From Nonomuraea soli (GTDB taxonomy: Bacteria; Actinomycetota; Actinomycetes; Streptosporangiales; Streptosporangiaceae), in assembly GCF_013761175.1 (NCBI RefSeq), contig NZ_JACDUR010000001.1, positions 310,001-374,000 of the forward strand: DNA of 64,000 nt. Reading direction: 5' to 3'. Both the position numbers and the translations under genes were made by a program. Positions 17,944 to 27,950 of this stretch are shown in pieces (the first letter of the stretch is position 1; each line of letters starts with the position of its first letter). The notes under the pieces were generated by a model. That model had not been told where the DNA came from. It saw only the letters and a program-made list of their open reading frames with translations, and searched no databases.

Positions 17944-19554
17944 ATGGAGTCGCTGGTGCCGGTGCTGACAGTGGCGGTGCTGCTGCTTGCGGTAGCCACG
18001 ATCGCGACGCTGGTGCTGGTGATCCGTAGGACGGGGTCCCCCAAGTCGGCCAAGGCGAGCCCGCAGCAGCTGGCGGAGGCGCACGACGAGCTCACGCAGG
18101 CCAGGCTGGAGGCGGGGCAGATCCGCGACAAGGCGGAGTCCGACGCCGAGGAGATCCTGCGCCGTTCCGAGGCGGCCGCGCAGAGCGCCACGCAGTTGCG
18201 CCAGGAGGTCGAGGAGGAGTCCCGGCTTCTCAAGCACGAGCTCAAGGAGCTGCGTGCCGATCTGGAGCGCAGGGAACGCCGCCTGGCCGAGCGCGAGGAG
18301 CGCCTCGACGAGGAGACCAAGCGCCAGGCCGACCGTGAGCGGAAGCTGACGGAGTCGGAGGAGGAGCTGACGGTCAGGCAGGAGAGGTTGCTGCAGGTGG
18401 AGGGCGAGCGCCGCAAGGTGCTCGAGCGGGTCTCCAGGCTCACCTCCGACCAGGCCAAGAACGAGCTGATCAAGGACATCGAGAACCAGGCGAAGCGTGA
18501 AGCGGCGCTGATCATCCGCGAGATCGAGAGCGATGCGCGCAAGGAGGGCGAGAAGCGGGCGACCAAGATCGTGACGCTGGCCGTACAGCGGATCGCGGCC
18601 GAGCAGACGGCGGAGTCGGTCGTGAGCGTGCTTCATCTGCCCGGCGACGAGATGAAGGGGCGGATCATCGGCCGGGAGGGCCGCAACATCCGGGCGTTCG
18701 AGTCGACGACGGGTGTGAACCTGATCATCGATGACACGCCGGAGGCCGTCCTGCTGTCGTGTTTCGATCCGGTCCGCAGGGAGACCGGCCGGCTCACGCT
18801 GGAGAAGCTGATCCTCGACGGCCGCATCCACCCGCAGCGCATCGAGGAGGCCTACGAGCGCAGCAAGGCCGAGGTGCAGGACCTGTGCGCGCGGGCGGGC
18901 GAGGACGCCCTGGTGGAGCTGGGCATCACCGACATGCACCCCGAGCTGACGCTGCTGCTGGGCCAGCTCAGGTACCGCACCTCCTACGGCCAGAACGTGC
19001 TCAAGCACCTCATCGAGTCGGCGCACATCGCCGGGATCATGGCCGCCGAGCTGAAGATGGACACGGCGCTGATGAAGCGTTGTGCGCTGCTGCACGACAT
19101 CGGCAAGGCGCTCACCCACGAGGTCGAGGGCAGCCACGCGCTGATCGGCGCCGAGATCGCGCGCAGGTACGGCGAGAGCGAGGACGTGGTGCACGCCATC
19201 GAGGCGCACCACAACGAGGTCGAGGTCAGGACCGTCGAGGCGGTGCTGACGCAGGCGGCCGACGCGATCAGCGGCAGCCGCCCCGGCGCGCGCCGCGAGT
19301 CGCTGGAGGCCTACGTCAAGCGCCTGGAGCGGCTGGAGGAGATCGCCTCCTCCTTCGAGGGCGTCGAGAAGGTCTTCGCGATGCAGGCGGGGCGCGAGAT
19401 CCGGATCATGGTCAAGCCGGAGAACATCGACGACATCCAGGCGCAGGTGATCGCCCGCGACATGGCCAAGCAGGTGGAGGAGGAGCTGACCTATCCGGGG
19501 CAGATCCGCATCACCGTGGTCAGGGAGTCTCGGGCGACAGAGTTCGCCCGCTGA
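17944..19554 (+). CDS. rny: Ribonuclease Y
   Basis: A 536-residue membrane-anchored endoribonuclease that starts mRNA decay. The N-terminal membrane helix covers about residues 5-28 (LVPVLTVAVLLLAVATIATL), followed by a long charged coiled coil to about 190, a KH domain (GRIIGREGRNIRAFE) and an HD domain with the HD pair in LLHDIGKALTHEVEGSH. Length and order match the family. The ATG at 17944 has a GGAGGGCGGGG purine stretch upstream; a GTG at 17920 is an alternative. The preceding leader seems long, about 240 bases if TTGACA at 17668 is used, which could allow autoregulation. Confidence 0.95.
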   Translation: MESLVPVLTVAVLLLAVATIATLVLVIRRTGSPKSAKASPQQLAEAHDELTQARLEAGQIRDKAESDAEEILRRSEAAAQSATQLRQEVEEESRLLKHELKELRADLERRERRLAEREERLDEETKRQADRERKLTESEEELTVRQERLLQVEGERRKVLERVSRLTSDQAKNELIKDIENQAKREAALIIREIESDARKEGEKRATKIVTLAVQRIAAEQTAESVVSVLHLPGDEMKGRIIGREGRNIRAFESTTGVNLIIDDTPEAVLLSCFDPVRRETGRLTLEKLILDGRIHPQRIEEAYERSKAEVQDLCARAGEDALVELGITDMHPELTLLLGQLRYRTSYGQNVLKHLIESAHIAGIMAAELKMDTALMKRCALLHDIGKALTHEVEGSHALIGAEIARRYGESEDVVHAIEAHHNEVEVRTVEAVLTQAADAISGSRPGARRESLEAYVKRLERLEEIASSFEGVEKVFAMQAGREIRIMVKPENIDDIQAQVIARDMAKQVEEELTYPGQIRITVVRESRATEFAR

Positions 19555-19758
19555 GCCACTGAGCCGCTGACCCGCTGACCCGCTGAGTGGCGGGGCGGCG
19601 GGGCCGGTGTTCGCGAGCCACCGGCCCGTGAGCCGCCGATGTCCGAAGGGCGGGGCCGCGAGCGAGGAAACCCGGCCCACGGGCGAGGAAGCCCGAACCA
19701 CGACCCCGGGGCGCCGCGCGGGCCAGGGGGCGCGCGGGCCAGGGGTCGCGGGACGCTG

Positions 19759-21588
19759 TTAGTCGAAGATCTGCTGGTAGAAGGCCAGCTCCGCCGCCAG
19801 CGAAGCCACCCGGGTCTCGGTGCGCCTGAATCCGTGCGACTCGCCCTCGAACGCCAGGTACGTGCACGGCACTCCCCGCTCCGCGAGCGCCTCGGCGAAC
19901 CCCGACGACTGCTCGGGCGGCACGACGGGGTCGTCGAGCCCCTGCAACAGCAACATCGGGCACACCACCCCGTCGACCAGCGCGAGCGGCTCACGCGTGG
20001 CGTACAGCCCGGGGTCGTCGGGCCCGACGAGCCATTCCACATAGCGCGACTCGAAGTCATGCGTGTGCGCGTTGAGCGGCGCGAGCGCGCTGATGCCGTA
20101 ATAGGACACGCCGCCCGCGAACGCCCGCGACCGGCAGCAGGCGGCCATGACCGTCCATCCGCCCGAGCTGCCGCCGCGTACGGCGATGCGCTTGGGGTCG
20201 GCCAGGCCTTCGGAGGCCAGCCATTCGGCGGCCGCGATGGTGTCCTCGACGTCGACGACGCCCCACTGACCGCGCAGCCGCTCCCGGTAGGCCCTGCCGT
20301 AGCCGGTGGAGCCGCCGAAGTTCACGTCGATGACGCCGATGCCGCGCGAGGTGAAGAAGGCCTTCTCCAGGTCGAGGGCGGTGCCGGCGTGTGCGGTGGG
20401 CCCGCCGTGCACGAAGACCACGTACGGCGGGGCGTCCTCGGAGGGGAAGTCGGGCGAGGCGGGAGGATAGAGGTAGGCGTGCACCCGGCGTCCGAACCGC
20501 CCGGTGAACTCCACCGCCTTGGCCGTGGGCAGGTAGGCGATGTCGGGAAGCTCCTCGATGCCGCGGCGCAGCCCTTCGACGCGCCCGGTGGCGAGGTCGA
20601 CGCGGGCGAGCGTCGTCGGGATCGCCGGGCCGTACCCGACCCCGATGAGTGAGCCGCCGTCGGCGGCGAGCGCGGGCAGCCAGCCCGAGTAGGGCACATC
20701 GAGGTCGGTGAGGCTGCCCGATTCCGGGTCGAGCAGGCCCAGCCGCAGGTCGCCCTGGCCGTGCAGGACCGCCAGGCGCCCGTCGTCGAGGATGAGGTAC
20801 GGCAGGCCGCCCAGGTTCCACAGCGGCCAGGCGAACTCCTCCTCGGCGGGGAAGAGCGCCTGTGACGAGGTGCCGTAGATGCTGATCTGGTAGAGGTTCC
20901 ACCAGCCCGACCAGTCGGAGATCACGTACAGGTGCGAGTTGTCGCGGAACTGCGGGGCGAGCACGGACTCGGTGATCCCGCCCTTGACGGTCCAGGAGTT
21001 GCCGTCGGACAGGCGGGTCAGGCGCAGTTCGGTGCCGGTCCACGGCATGCGGGGGTGGTTCCAGCAGATGTAGGCCAGGTGCTCGCCGTCGGGGGAGAGG
21101 GTGGGGTAGGCGTAGAAGTCGCTGCCGGTGACGTGCTGGACGGGGTCGCCGCCGGCGAGCGGGATGGAGACGATCGAGCGGGTGACCTTGCCGTCGTCGT
21201 GGTGGCGTTCCTGCACGGCCCAGATGTCGTCGCCGTGGACGAGCAGGTCGGCGTAGCGGGCGCCGTCGTCGGGGGTCAGCGCGCCGCCGCCGACCAGGTG
21301 GAGACGCTGGTCGGCGGCGTTGGAGAAGATCACCTGGCCGGAGGGGGTGACGGCGTAGGGACGCCCGCCGTACTCATGCACCCGCGTGCGGGCGCTCCAG
21401 GGCGCCGCCAGCAGCTCCGTGCGGGTGCCGTCGGCGGCCCTGTGCATGATGGTCGAGCGTCCGCCCTCGTCGGGCCTGTCCTCCGTCCACCACACCTGCC
21501 CGTCGTGGGCGGTCGGCCAGCCCAGGTGCAGGCCGGATCGGGCGACGTCGGTGGTGGAGATCGGAGAGGCCCAGGGGGTCAGCGGCAT
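19759..21588 (-). CDS. S9-family prolyl oligopeptidase-like serine peptidase
   Basis: A 609-residue peptidase with an N-terminal beta-propeller (about residues 1-360, including YPTLSPDGEHLAYICWNHP) and a C-terminal alpha/beta-hydrolase domain. The nucleophile serine sits in RGGSSGGWTVMA; the acid is in LQGLDDPVVPPEQS and the histidine in FEGESHGFRR, so the triad is complete. No signal peptide is apparent, so a cytoplasmic oligopeptidase is likely. The ATG at 21588 starts MPLTPWASPISTTDVARSG. It follows gluD on the same strand, 38 bases downstream, and may share its transcript. Confidence 0.9.
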   Translation of the reverse strand: MPLTPWASPISTTDVARSGLHLGWPTAHDGQVWWTEDRPDEGGRSTIMHRAADGTRTELLAAPWSARTRVHEYGGRPYAVTPSGQVIFSNAADQRLHLVGGGALTPDDGARYADLLVHGDDIWAVQERHHDDGKVTRSIVSIPLAGGDPVQHVTGSDFYAYPTLSPDGEHLAYICWNHPRMPWTGTELRLTRLSDGNSWTVKGGITESVLAPQFRDNSHLYVISDWSGWWNLYQISIYGTSSQALFPAEEEFAWPLWNLGGLPYLILDDGRLAVLHGQGDLRLGLLDPESGSLTDLDVPYSGWLPALAADGGSLIGVGYGPAIPTTLARVDLATGRVEGLRRGIEELPDIAYLPTAKAVEFTGRFGRRVHAYLYPPASPDFPSEDAPPYVVFVHGGPTAHAGTALDLEKAFFTSRGIGVIDVNFGGSTGYGRAYRERLRGQWGVVDVEDTIAAAEWLASEGLADPKRIAVRGGSSGGWTVMAACCRSRAFAGGVSYYGISALAPLNAHTHDFESRYVEWLVGPDDPGLYATREPLALVDGVVCPMLLLQGLDDPVVPPEQSSGFAEALAERGVPCTYLAFEGESHGFRRTETRVASLAAELAFYQQIFD

Positions 21589-21626
21589 AGCCGCATCCTG
21601 CCCGAAAGTCACCGCCTTCGCAGGTC

Positions 21627-22532
21627 CTATTCCATGCCTTCGAGCGCACCGGCCCCCGGAGTGCCGGTGCCCATGCCGACGGCGGCGGGTCCTGGGGGCG
21701 CGATCGGCGGCACGATCGACTTGCGGCTGCGGCGGCTGCGGCGCTCCAGCCACGTGGCCAGGGCGCTGAGCGCCATGTTGAGTCCCACGTAGATGATGCC
21801 GATGACGATCGCGGCCGGGATGAGCGAGCCGAAGAAGGCGGCGGGCAGGATCTTGAAGCCCATGTTGAGCAGGTCGACGTAGGCGATGATGTAGCCGAGC
21901 GCGGTGTCCTTCAGCAGCACCACCAGCTGGCTCACGATCGCCGGCATCATCGCGGTGACGGCCTGCGGGAGCAGCACCAGGCGCATGACCTGGTTCTTGC
22001 GCATGCCGATGGCGTAGGCCGCCTCCGACTGCCCCTTGGGGATCGAGCGCACGCCCGCGCGCACGACCTCGGCCAGCACCGAGCCGTTGTAGAGCATCAG
22101 GCCGAGCACGACGGAGATGAAGGCGTAGTCGCCGCCCCCGAACACGGTCGGGAACAGGTAGAAGATGAAGAAGATCAGCAGCAGCAGCGGGATGGCGCGG
22201 AAGGTCTCCACGACCGCGCCCGCGGGCACGCGGATCCACTTGTGGTCGGAGAGCCTGGCCAGGCCGAAGACCGCGCCGAAGACCAGCGCGAGCACGGCGG
22301 CCGCGCCCGCGGCTCTGAGCGTGCCGAGCAGTCCGGGGATGACAAAATCCGTCCAGGTGGTGGCCTGGAGGAACGGCTCCCAGATCTTGCCTTCCCACTG
22401 GTTCTTGGCGTCGAAGCCGGTGTAGATGAACCACAGGACCGCGGCGACCAGCAGGATGCTGACGACGGTCAGCAGGTGGTTGCGCACCCTGGCGCGCGGG
22501 CCGGGCGCGTCGAACAGGACACTCGTGCTCAT
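21627..22532 (-). CDS. gluD: Glutamate-type ABC transporter permease GluD
   Basis: A 301-residue polar-amino-acid permease of the HisM/GluD type, with five or more membrane helices and the EAA loop AEVVRAGVRSIPKGQSEAA that contacts the ATPase. The ATG at 22532 overlaps the gluC stop (ATGA), choosing this start over one ten codons upstream. It pairs with GluC as the heterodimeric membrane channel. The C-terminal 30 residues are a Pro/Gly-rich tail. Confidence 0.92.
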   Translation of the reverse strand: MSTSVLFDAPGPRARVRNHLLTVVSILLVAAVLWFIYTGFDAKNQWEGKIWEPFLQATTWTDFVIPGLLGTLRAAGAAAVLALVFGAVFGLARLSDHKWIRVPAGAVVETFRAIPLLLLIFFIFYLFPTVFGGGDYAFISVVLGLMLYNGSVLAEVVRAGVRSIPKGQSEAAYAIGMRKNQVMRLVLLPQAVTAMMPAIVSQLVVLLKDTALGYIIAYVDLLNMGFKILPAAFFGSLIPAAIVIGIIYVGLNMALSALATWLERRSRRSRKSIVPPIAPPGPAAVGMGTGTPGAGALEGME

Positions 22533-23212
22533 CGTGCCACCGCCAGACGCCGGGCCAGCCACCCGGTCAAGAAGCCGATCGGGAGCGTCACGGCCATGAA
22601 GGCGACGACGATGCCGAGGAAGATCGGGATGGAGGCGCCCGTGGTGTCGAAGACCTCCTTCATGTTGGCCGCGGCGTCGGCGAGGTAGCCGCCGGCGGTC
22701 GCGACCGTGGTGTTCTTGATCATCGCGATCACCACGCTGCCCAGCGGGGCGATGACCACGCGGAAGGCCTGCGGCAGGACGATCAGCATCAGCGTCTGCA
22801 TGAAGGTCAGCCCGATGGCGCGGGCGGCCTCGGCCTGGCCCATCGGCACCGTGTTGATGCCGGCGCGCAGCGCCTCGCAGACGAACGCCGCGGTGTAGGC
22901 CGACAGGCCCAGCGCGACCACCCAGAAGGAGTTGGTGCGGGGCACGTCGGAGAAGGCGAGCCCCAGGGTGTCGCTCAACCCCAGCGCGGAGAAGGCCAGC
23001 ACCAGCGTCAGCGGGGTGTTGCGCACCACGTTGACGTAGATCGTGCCCGCTGCCCGCAACACCGGCGTCGGCGAGACCCTCATGATCACCAGGATGGTGC
23101 CCAGGACCATCGAGACCACGAAGCCCACCAGGGAGAGCTTGATGTTCTCCAGGAAGCCCTCGGCCAGGAAGGGGCCGTATTCAATGAGTTCGTCCACTGT
23201 GCTCCACCGCAT
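22529..23212 (-). CDS. gluC: Glutamate-type ABC transporter permease GluC
   Basis: A 227-residue polar-amino-acid permease with five hydrophobic segments and the EAA motif CEALRAGINTVPMGQAEAA. It forms the translocation path with GluD. It lies in the order gluA-gluB-gluC-gluD, as in Corynebacterium and Streptomyces, downstream of the binding protein. Confidence 0.93.
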   Translation of the reverse strand: MRWSTVDELIEYGPFLAEGFLENIKLSLVGFVVSMVLGTILVIMRVSPTPVLRAAGTIYVNVVRNTPLTLVLAFSALGLSDTLGLAFSDVPRTNSFWVVALGLSAYTAAFVCEALRAGINTVPMGQAEAARAIGLTFMQTLMLIVLPQAFRVVIAPLGSVVIAMIKNTTVATAGGYLADAAANMKEVFDTTGASIPIFLGIVVAFMAVTLPIGFLTGWLARRLAVAR

Positions 23213-23256
23213 AGGACAGCGGCGGCCGGGATCCCGGCCGCCGCGTCAGACCGGAC

Positions 23257-24117
23257 CTAGGCGCAACCCTCGGCGGGCGGCGCGGACTCGGAGAGCTTGA
23301 GTCCTTCGATGCCGCCGAACCACTTGTCGAGCAGCTGCTTCATGGTGCCGTTGTCCCACAGCTTCTTCACCGCGGCGTTGACGGCCTCGCAGGTCTTGGT
23401 GTCGCCCTTCTTCAGGCCGATGCCGTACTTCTCGTCGGTGAAGCCCTGGCCGAGCACCTTGAAGTTGCCGCCGGCCTGCTTGGCGAAGCCCGCCAGGATC
23501 AGGTCGTCGGTGGTGACGGCGTCGAGGTTGCTGCCGGTGAGCTTCTGCACGCACTCGGAGTAGTTGGCAGCGTCGACCGTCGTGGCGTCGAGGTCGAGCT
23601 CGCCGTCCGGGGGCGGGTCGGTGATGCGCTTGTAGGAGTTGGAGCCCGCGGCCTTGCAGATGCGCTTGCCCTTGAGGTCCTGCGGGGAGGCGATCGTGGT
23701 GTCGTCCTTGCGGACCATCACGTCCTGGTGGGCGATCACGTACGGCCCGCCGAAGGTGACCTTCTCCTTGCGCGCGTTCGTGATGGAGTAGGTCGCGAAG
23801 ATGATGTCGACGGTGCCGTTGGCCAGGAACGGCTCGCGGTTGGAGGAGGCCGACTCCTTCCACTCGATGCTGGCGTCCTTGCCGCCGTTCATCTCCTTCA
23901 GCACGGCCTTGGCGACGTCGACGTCGAAGCCCTCGGGCTCGGCGCCCTTCTTCAGGCCGAGGCTGGGCTGGTCCCACTTGGTGCCGACGACGATGGTCGC
24001 GCCGTCGGCGACCTTGTCCGAGACGCTGGCGTAGGTCTTGTCCCCGCCACAGGCCGCCAGGCCCGCTACCAGCAGGCCGGCAGCGCCCAGAGCGGCGCCG
24101 ATCCGACGAATGCTCAT
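23257..24117 (-). CDS. gluB: Glutamate-binding lipoprotein GluB
   Basis: A 286-residue solute-binding protein of family 3. The signal peptide ends in the lipobox LAAC with Cys23, so it is a lipoprotein anchored outside the membrane. The body shows the family pattern (GFDVDVAKAVLKEMNG, VDIIFATYSITNARKEKVTFG). It delivers glutamate or a related amino acid to GluCD. Confidence 0.93.
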   Translation of the reverse strand: MSIRRIGAALGAAGLLVAGLAACGGDKTYASVSDKVADGATIVVGTKWDQPSLGLKKGAEPEGFDVDVAKAVLKEMNGGKDASIEWKESASSNREPFLANGTVDIIFATYSITNARKEKVTFGGPYVIAHQDVMVRKDDTTIASPQDLKGKRICKAAGSNSYKRITDPPPDGELDLDATTVDAANYSECVQKLTGSNLDAVTTDDLILAGFAKQAGGNFKVLGQGFTDEKYGIGLKKGDTKTCEAVNAAVKKLWDNGTMKQLLDKWFGGIEGLKLSESAPPAEGCA

Positions 24118-24131
24118 CTGTTTTGTGCCCT

Positions 24132-24887
24132 TCAGTGCGTAAGGATCTTGGACAGGAAGTCTTTGGCCCGGTCGGTGCTGGGGTTGGTGAAGAACTCGTC
24201 GGGAGTGCTCTCCTCGACGATCTGGCCGTCGGCCATGAACACCACCCGGTTCGCCGCCCTGCGCGCGAACCCCATCTCGTGCGTGACGACCACCATCGTC
24301 ATGCCGTCACGAGCCAGTCCGATCATGACATCGAGCACCTCCTGGACCATCTCCGGGTCCAGTGCGGAGGTCGGCTCGTCGAACAGGATCATCTTCGGGT
24401 CCATGGCCAGTGCCCGGGCGATCGCCACACGCTGCTGCTGCCCGCCGGACAGCTGCGCGGGGTACTTGTCCGCCTGGCTGGCGATGCCCACCCGCTCGAG
24501 CAGCTCCATCGCCCGCTTGTCGGCCTGGTCCTTGGCGATCTTTCGCACCCGGGTCGGCCCCAGCGTCACGTTCTCCCTGATCGTCTTGTGCGCGAAGAGG
24601 TTGAACGACTGGAACACCATGCCGACTTCGGAGCGCAGCGCGGCAAGCGCCTTGCCCTCGGCGGGCAGCTCGCGCCCGTCGAAGACGATCGTGCCCCCGT
24701 CGATGGTCTCCAGCCGGTTGATCGTCCTGCAGAGCGTCGACTTGCCGCCACCGGACGGACCGATCACCACGAGGACCTCGCCGCGCGAGACCGTCAGGTT
24801 GATGTCCTTCAGAACGTGCAGCGCCCCGTAGTGCTTGTTGACGCCCTCCATCTGGACCAGCGGGGTCGCGTCACCGTTGTCCGTCAT
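24132..24887 (-). CDS. gluA: Glutamate-type ABC transporter ATPase GluA
   Basis: A 251-residue ATPase of the polar-amino-acid class. It shows Walker A GPSGGGKS, the signature [15 protein letters not shown], Walker [16 protein letters not shown] and the switch [11 protein letters not shown]. It is the first gene of gluABCD. TACGTT seven bases upstream of the ATG suggests a leaderless transcript, and GGTCA-N5-TGACC (24918-24932) near the expected -35 is a candidate operator. Confidence 0.95.
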   Translation of the reverse strand: MTDNGDATPLVQMEGVNKHYGALHVLKDINLTVSRGEVLVVIGPSGGGKSTLCRTINRLETIDGGTIVFDGRELPAEGKALAALRSEVGMVFQSFNLFAHKTIRENVTLGPTRVRKIAKDQADKRAMELLERVGIASQADKYPAQLSGGQQQRVAIARALAMDPKMILFDEPTSALDPEMVQEVLDVMIGLARDGMTMVVVTHEMGFARRAANRVVFMADGQIVEESTPDEFFTNPSTDRAKDFLSKILTH

Positions 24888-24917
24888 GGATCACAACGTA
24901 GAGGGCCGAGGTGTTCT

Positions 24918-24932
24918 GGTCACTAACTGACC
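24918..24932. promoter_or_regulatory. Inverted repeat upstream of gluA
   Basis: GGTCA-CTAAC-TGACC has perfect 5-bp arms. On the minus strand it sits where the -35 element would be, given TACGTT as the -10 hexamer just before the gluA ATG. A repressor site is possible; no regulator gene is adjacent. Confidence 0.4.
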
Positions 24933-25048
24933 GGTCCCAATCAGATCACGGCATGTCAAAGCCGTAATGTGCACAGTTGACCCTGATCATGAGTGAGAGG
25001 CCTGTACGGCTCGCGCAAACTCCGCGAGCGCCTACCCTTGTAAGTGCC

Positions 25049-26518
25049 ATGAGGACCTATGAGGTGCGCACCTACGGGTGCCAGATGAACGTGCACGACT
25101 CCGAGCGCCTGTCCGGCCTGCTGGAGGATGCCGGCTACGTCGCCGCGCCCGCGGGTGAGCAGGCCGACGTGGTGGTGTTCAACACCTGCGCCGTGCGCGA
25201 GAACGCCGACAACCGGCTCTACGGCAACCTGGGCCACCTTCGCCCGGCCAAGGTGAAGAACCCCGGCATGCAGATCGCCGTGGGCGGCTGCCTGGCCCAG
25301 AAGGACCAGGGCGAGATCGTCCGCAAGGCGCCGTGGGTCGACGTGGTGTTCGGCACCCACAACATCGGCTCGCTGCCGGTGCTGCTGGAGCGTGCCCGCA
25401 TCGCCGGCGAGGCCCAGGTCGAGCTGAAGGAGTCGCTCGAGGTCTTCCCCTCGACGCTGCCCACCAAGCGCGAGTCCGCATACGCCGCCTGGGTGTCGAT
25501 CTCGGTCGGCTGCAACAACACGTGCACCTTCTGCATCGTGCCGTCGCTGCGCGGCAAGGAGAAGGACCGCCGCCCCGGCGACGTCCTCAACGAGGTGCGC
25601 ACCCTGGTCGAGCAGGGCGTGCTCGAGGTCACCCTGCTGGGCCAGAACGTCAACACCTACGGCGTCGAGTTCGGCGACCGGCTCGCGTTCGGGAAACTGC
25701 TGCGCGCCTGCGGCTCCGTGGAGGGCCTGGAGCGGGTGCGGTTCACCTCCCCGCACCCGGCGGCCTTCACCGACGACGTGATCGCCGCCATGGCCGAGAC
25801 CCCCAACGTCATGCACCAGTTGCACATGCCGCTGCAGTCGGGCTCCGACACCGTGCTGAAGGCCATGCGCCGCTCCTACCGGGCCGAGCGCTACCTGGGC
25901 ATCATCGAGCGGGTCCGCGCCGCCATGCCCGACGCCGCGATCTCCACCGACATCATCGTGGGCTTCCCCGGCGAGACCGACGCCGACTTCGAGCAGACCC
26001 TCGAGGTCGTACGGCAGAGCCGCTTCGCCAACGCCTTCACCTTCCAGTACTCCATCCGCCCCGGCACCCCGGCGGCGACCATGGATCACCAGGTGCCCAA
26101 GCAGGTCGTGCAGGAGCGCTACGAGCGGCTGGTCGCGCTGCAGGAGGAGATCTCCTGGGCCGAGAATAAGAAGCAGCTCGGCCGTACCCTCGAGGTGCTG
26201 GTCGCCGAGGGCGAGGGCCGCAAGGACGAAGCCACGCACCGCCTGTCGGGGCGTGCCCCCGACAACCGGCTCGTGCACTTCGCGGTGGGCGACGAGGTGC
26301 CGCGCCCCGGTGACATGGTCACCGTCGAGGTCACCTACGCCGCGCCCCACCACCTGGTGGCCGACGGCAGGACCCCGGTGGTGCGCCGCACCCGCGCGGG
26401 CGACGCGTGGCAGGCCCGCCAGGGCGCGGCCGCGACCGCCGCGCCCGGCGTCATGCTCGGCATGCCCTCGGTCGGGCGGCCCGCGCCGCTGGAGCCGGTC
26501 TCGACGCCCTGCTCCTGA
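25049..26518 (+). CDS. miaB: tRNA-2-methylthio-N6-dimethylallyladenosine synthase MiaB
   Basis: A 489-residue radical-SAM methylthiotransferase that adds the 2-methylthio group to i6A37 of tRNA; it acts after MiaA, encoded 5 kb downstream. The N-terminal cluster cysteines are Cys11, Cys47 and Cys81; the radical-SAM CxxxCxxC is Cys155, Cys159 and Cys162; a TRAM domain follows near residue 385. The start [14 protein letters not shown] is the family start. TACCCT at 25033-25038 puts transcription a few bases before the ATG, so a very short or absent leader is likely. The final 50 residues are a variable tail. Confidence 0.97.
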   Translation: MRTYEVRTYGCQMNVHDSERLSGLLEDAGYVAAPAGEQADVVVFNTCAVRENADNRLYGNLGHLRPAKVKNPGMQIAVGGCLAQKDQGEIVRKAPWVDVVFGTHNIGSLPVLLERARIAGEAQVELKESLEVFPSTLPTKRESAYAAWVSISVGCNNTCTFCIVPSLRGKEKDRRPGDVLNEVRTLVEQGVLEVTLLGQNVNTYGVEFGDRLAFGKLLRACGSVEGLERVRFTSPHPAAFTDDVIAAMAETPNVMHQLHMPLQSGSDTVLKAMRRSYRAERYLGIIERVRAAMPDAAISTDIIVGFPGETDADFEQTLEVVRQSRFANAFTFQYSIRPGTPAATMDHQVPKQVVQERYERLVALQEEISWAENKKQLGRTLEVLVAEGEGRKDEATHRLSGRAPDNRLVHFAVGDEVPRPGDMVTVEVTYAAPHHLVADGRTPVVRRTRAGDAWQARQGAAATAAPGVMLGMPSVGRPAPLEPVSTPCS

Positions 26519-26532
26519 CCGGGGAGCCCGGT
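26518..26532. terminator. Small hairpin between convergent miaB and the next gene
   Basis: ACCGGG-GAG-CCCGGT is a perfect 6-bp stem overlapping the last base of the miaB stop, followed by TTCTC. It lies between two convergent genes and may end transcripts from both sides, but the stem is short and lacks a T-tract. Confidence 0.35.
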
Positions 26533-26534
26533 TC

Positions 26535-27017
26535 TCAGTTCCGGCCGAGACTGTCGAGCACCTCGTAGCAGTAGTCCCTGCGCAGATCGCGGAAGGTCGC
26601 GCACGGGTCGGGCAGCCCCCGGCGCGTGCGCGGCCGCTCTCCCGCGCGCGTCGCGGCGGGCGTACGGCCGGCGCCGCGGTGGGTCGTGGTCGCCGAAGGC
26701 CCACGCGGGGCGGGCACGACACGCACCCAACGATGCACGGGAGCGGCCACGGGCCCGTCCCAGCGCCGCCCGGGCCCGCCCTCGGGAGCGGCGATCGGCC
26801 CGCCCCACCGCGGCCCAGGCTCACTCCCAGGCTCACTCCACGGCTCACTCCTCGGCGAAACGGTGTGCGAATTGCGCCGATCATCGATAGCCGCGCTTTC
26901 CGATCCGAGAAACGCACAGGAGATTCCCAGGATCGCCACGGCGACGACGATTCCCACGCTCACCAGGGGCGCCGACCAGGGCCGCCGACCTGGGTAGATG
27001 CCATCAATGCGGGACAA
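26535..27017 (-). CDS. Membrane-anchored hypothetical protein
   Basis: About 160 residues with one membrane helix near residues 12-35 (WSAPLVSVGIVVAVAILGI), a Pro/Gly/Glu-rich middle rich in short WxGP repeats, and a conserved-looking C-terminus DPCATFRDLRRDYCYEVL with two cysteines. Start is uncertain: a TTG at 27017 has AAGGA eight bases upstream, whereas the ATG at 27050 has no clear ribosome site. It is divergent from a second single-helix protein. Function unknown. Confidence 0.6.
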   Translation of the reverse strand: MSRIDGIYPGRRPWSAPLVSVGIVVAVAILGISCAFLGSESAAIDDRRNSHTVSPRSEPWSEPGSEPGPRWGGPIAAPEGGPGRRWDGPVAAPVHRWVRVVPAPRGPSATTTHRGAGRTPAATRAGERPRTRRGLPDPCATFRDLRRDYCYEVLDSLGRN

Positions 27018-27130
27018 GTCGTGATTCCTTCGTGATTGATGCGCGGGCATTGCACTTATGCGGCTAGTGTGGTCCATCACCTGCTTGAGCCGGTGAGCTT
27101 TCCCCTGATCCCGACGCAGGAGCTGTTTTC

Positions 27131-27676
27131 ATGGAAGGCCACGATCCCGAGCGCCTCGACGTCCTGGCCGGACCCGCGGACGAACCCCGGCCGCGCAAAA
27201 AGCAGAAGAACAACACCAAGACCCTCGTCATCGCCGGTGCCGTGGTGGCCGCCCTCCTGGCCGCCGGAGGCATCGGATTCGCCGTGGCGGGTGGCGACAA
27301 GCCTGCCGCGGGCAGCCCGGTGACCGGCACCCAGACCACCCCGTCCGGCGACGCCCAGCAGGAAGCGCCCGCCGAGGACGGCTCCGAGGGCCAGAAGGGC
27401 GACCCCCAGGAGGACGCCCAGCCGCAGGACGGCGTGACCACGGACGTCGGCGGCGGCGAAGGCGACAGCGACGGCGGTGGCGGCCAGGAGGACACCGGCT
27501 CCGGCGACGGCTCGACCAGCGAGAACAACTCGGGCGACTCGGGCAGCTCGGGCGACTCGGGCGACTCCACGGGTGGCAGCACCACCAAGCCGACCGAACC
27601 GGCCGCCGACCCCGGCCCCGCCGACGGCCCCGCCGGCATGGTCGGCGGCGAATGCGCCGCCACCGGCTGCGGCTGA
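27131..27676 (+). CDS. Single-pass membrane protein with disordered acidic exterior
   Basis: A 181-residue protein: a charged cytoplasmic head (PRPRKKQKNNTK), one membrane helix (about residues 31-55), then a Gly/Ser/Asp/Glu-rich low-complexity exterior and the C-terminus GGECAATGCG, with two cysteines five apart. AGGAG precedes the ATG. No family is recognised. The stop codon lies at the first unit of a 30-bp tandem repeat. Confidence 0.7.
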   Translation: MEGHDPERLDVLAGPADEPRPRKKQKNNTKTLVIAGAVVAALLAAGGIGFAVAGGDKPAAGSPVTGTQTTPSGDAQQEAPAEDGSEGQKGDPQEDAQPQDGVTTDVGGGEGDSDGGGGQEDTGSGDGSTSENNSGDSGSSGDSGDSTGGSTTKPTEPAADPGPADGPAGMVGGECAATGCG

Positions 27677-27800
27677 CCGCCTCACACGATCGCCGCGGGG
27701 CGCTGACCGCCTCACACGATCGCCCCGGGGCGCTGGCCGCCTCACACGATCGCCCCGGGGCGCTGGCCGCCTCACACGATCGCCCCGGGGCGCTGGCCGC
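27675..27800. repeat. 30-bp tandem repeat, four copies plus partial
   Basis: Units start at 27675, 27705, 27735 and 27765, reading (G)(A/G)CCGCCTCACACGATCGCC then (C/G)CGGGGCGCT. The last three are almost identical; copy five diverges at about 27800. The array directly follows a stop codon and precedes the PEP-mutase-family gene. Confidence 0.9.
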
Positions 27801-27950
27801 CGCGCCTGGTCGCCACGGAGTCGTGGTCTCGCTCGCTGACCCCGCGGGCCTGACCGGCAGCGGCGCCGCCCCGTGGCCGCAAGTGGATCCCGGCTTTCGC
27901 CGTCCATTGGCCATGGGGCAGCCGCGCCCGCGCGTCCTAGCGTCCAGGAC

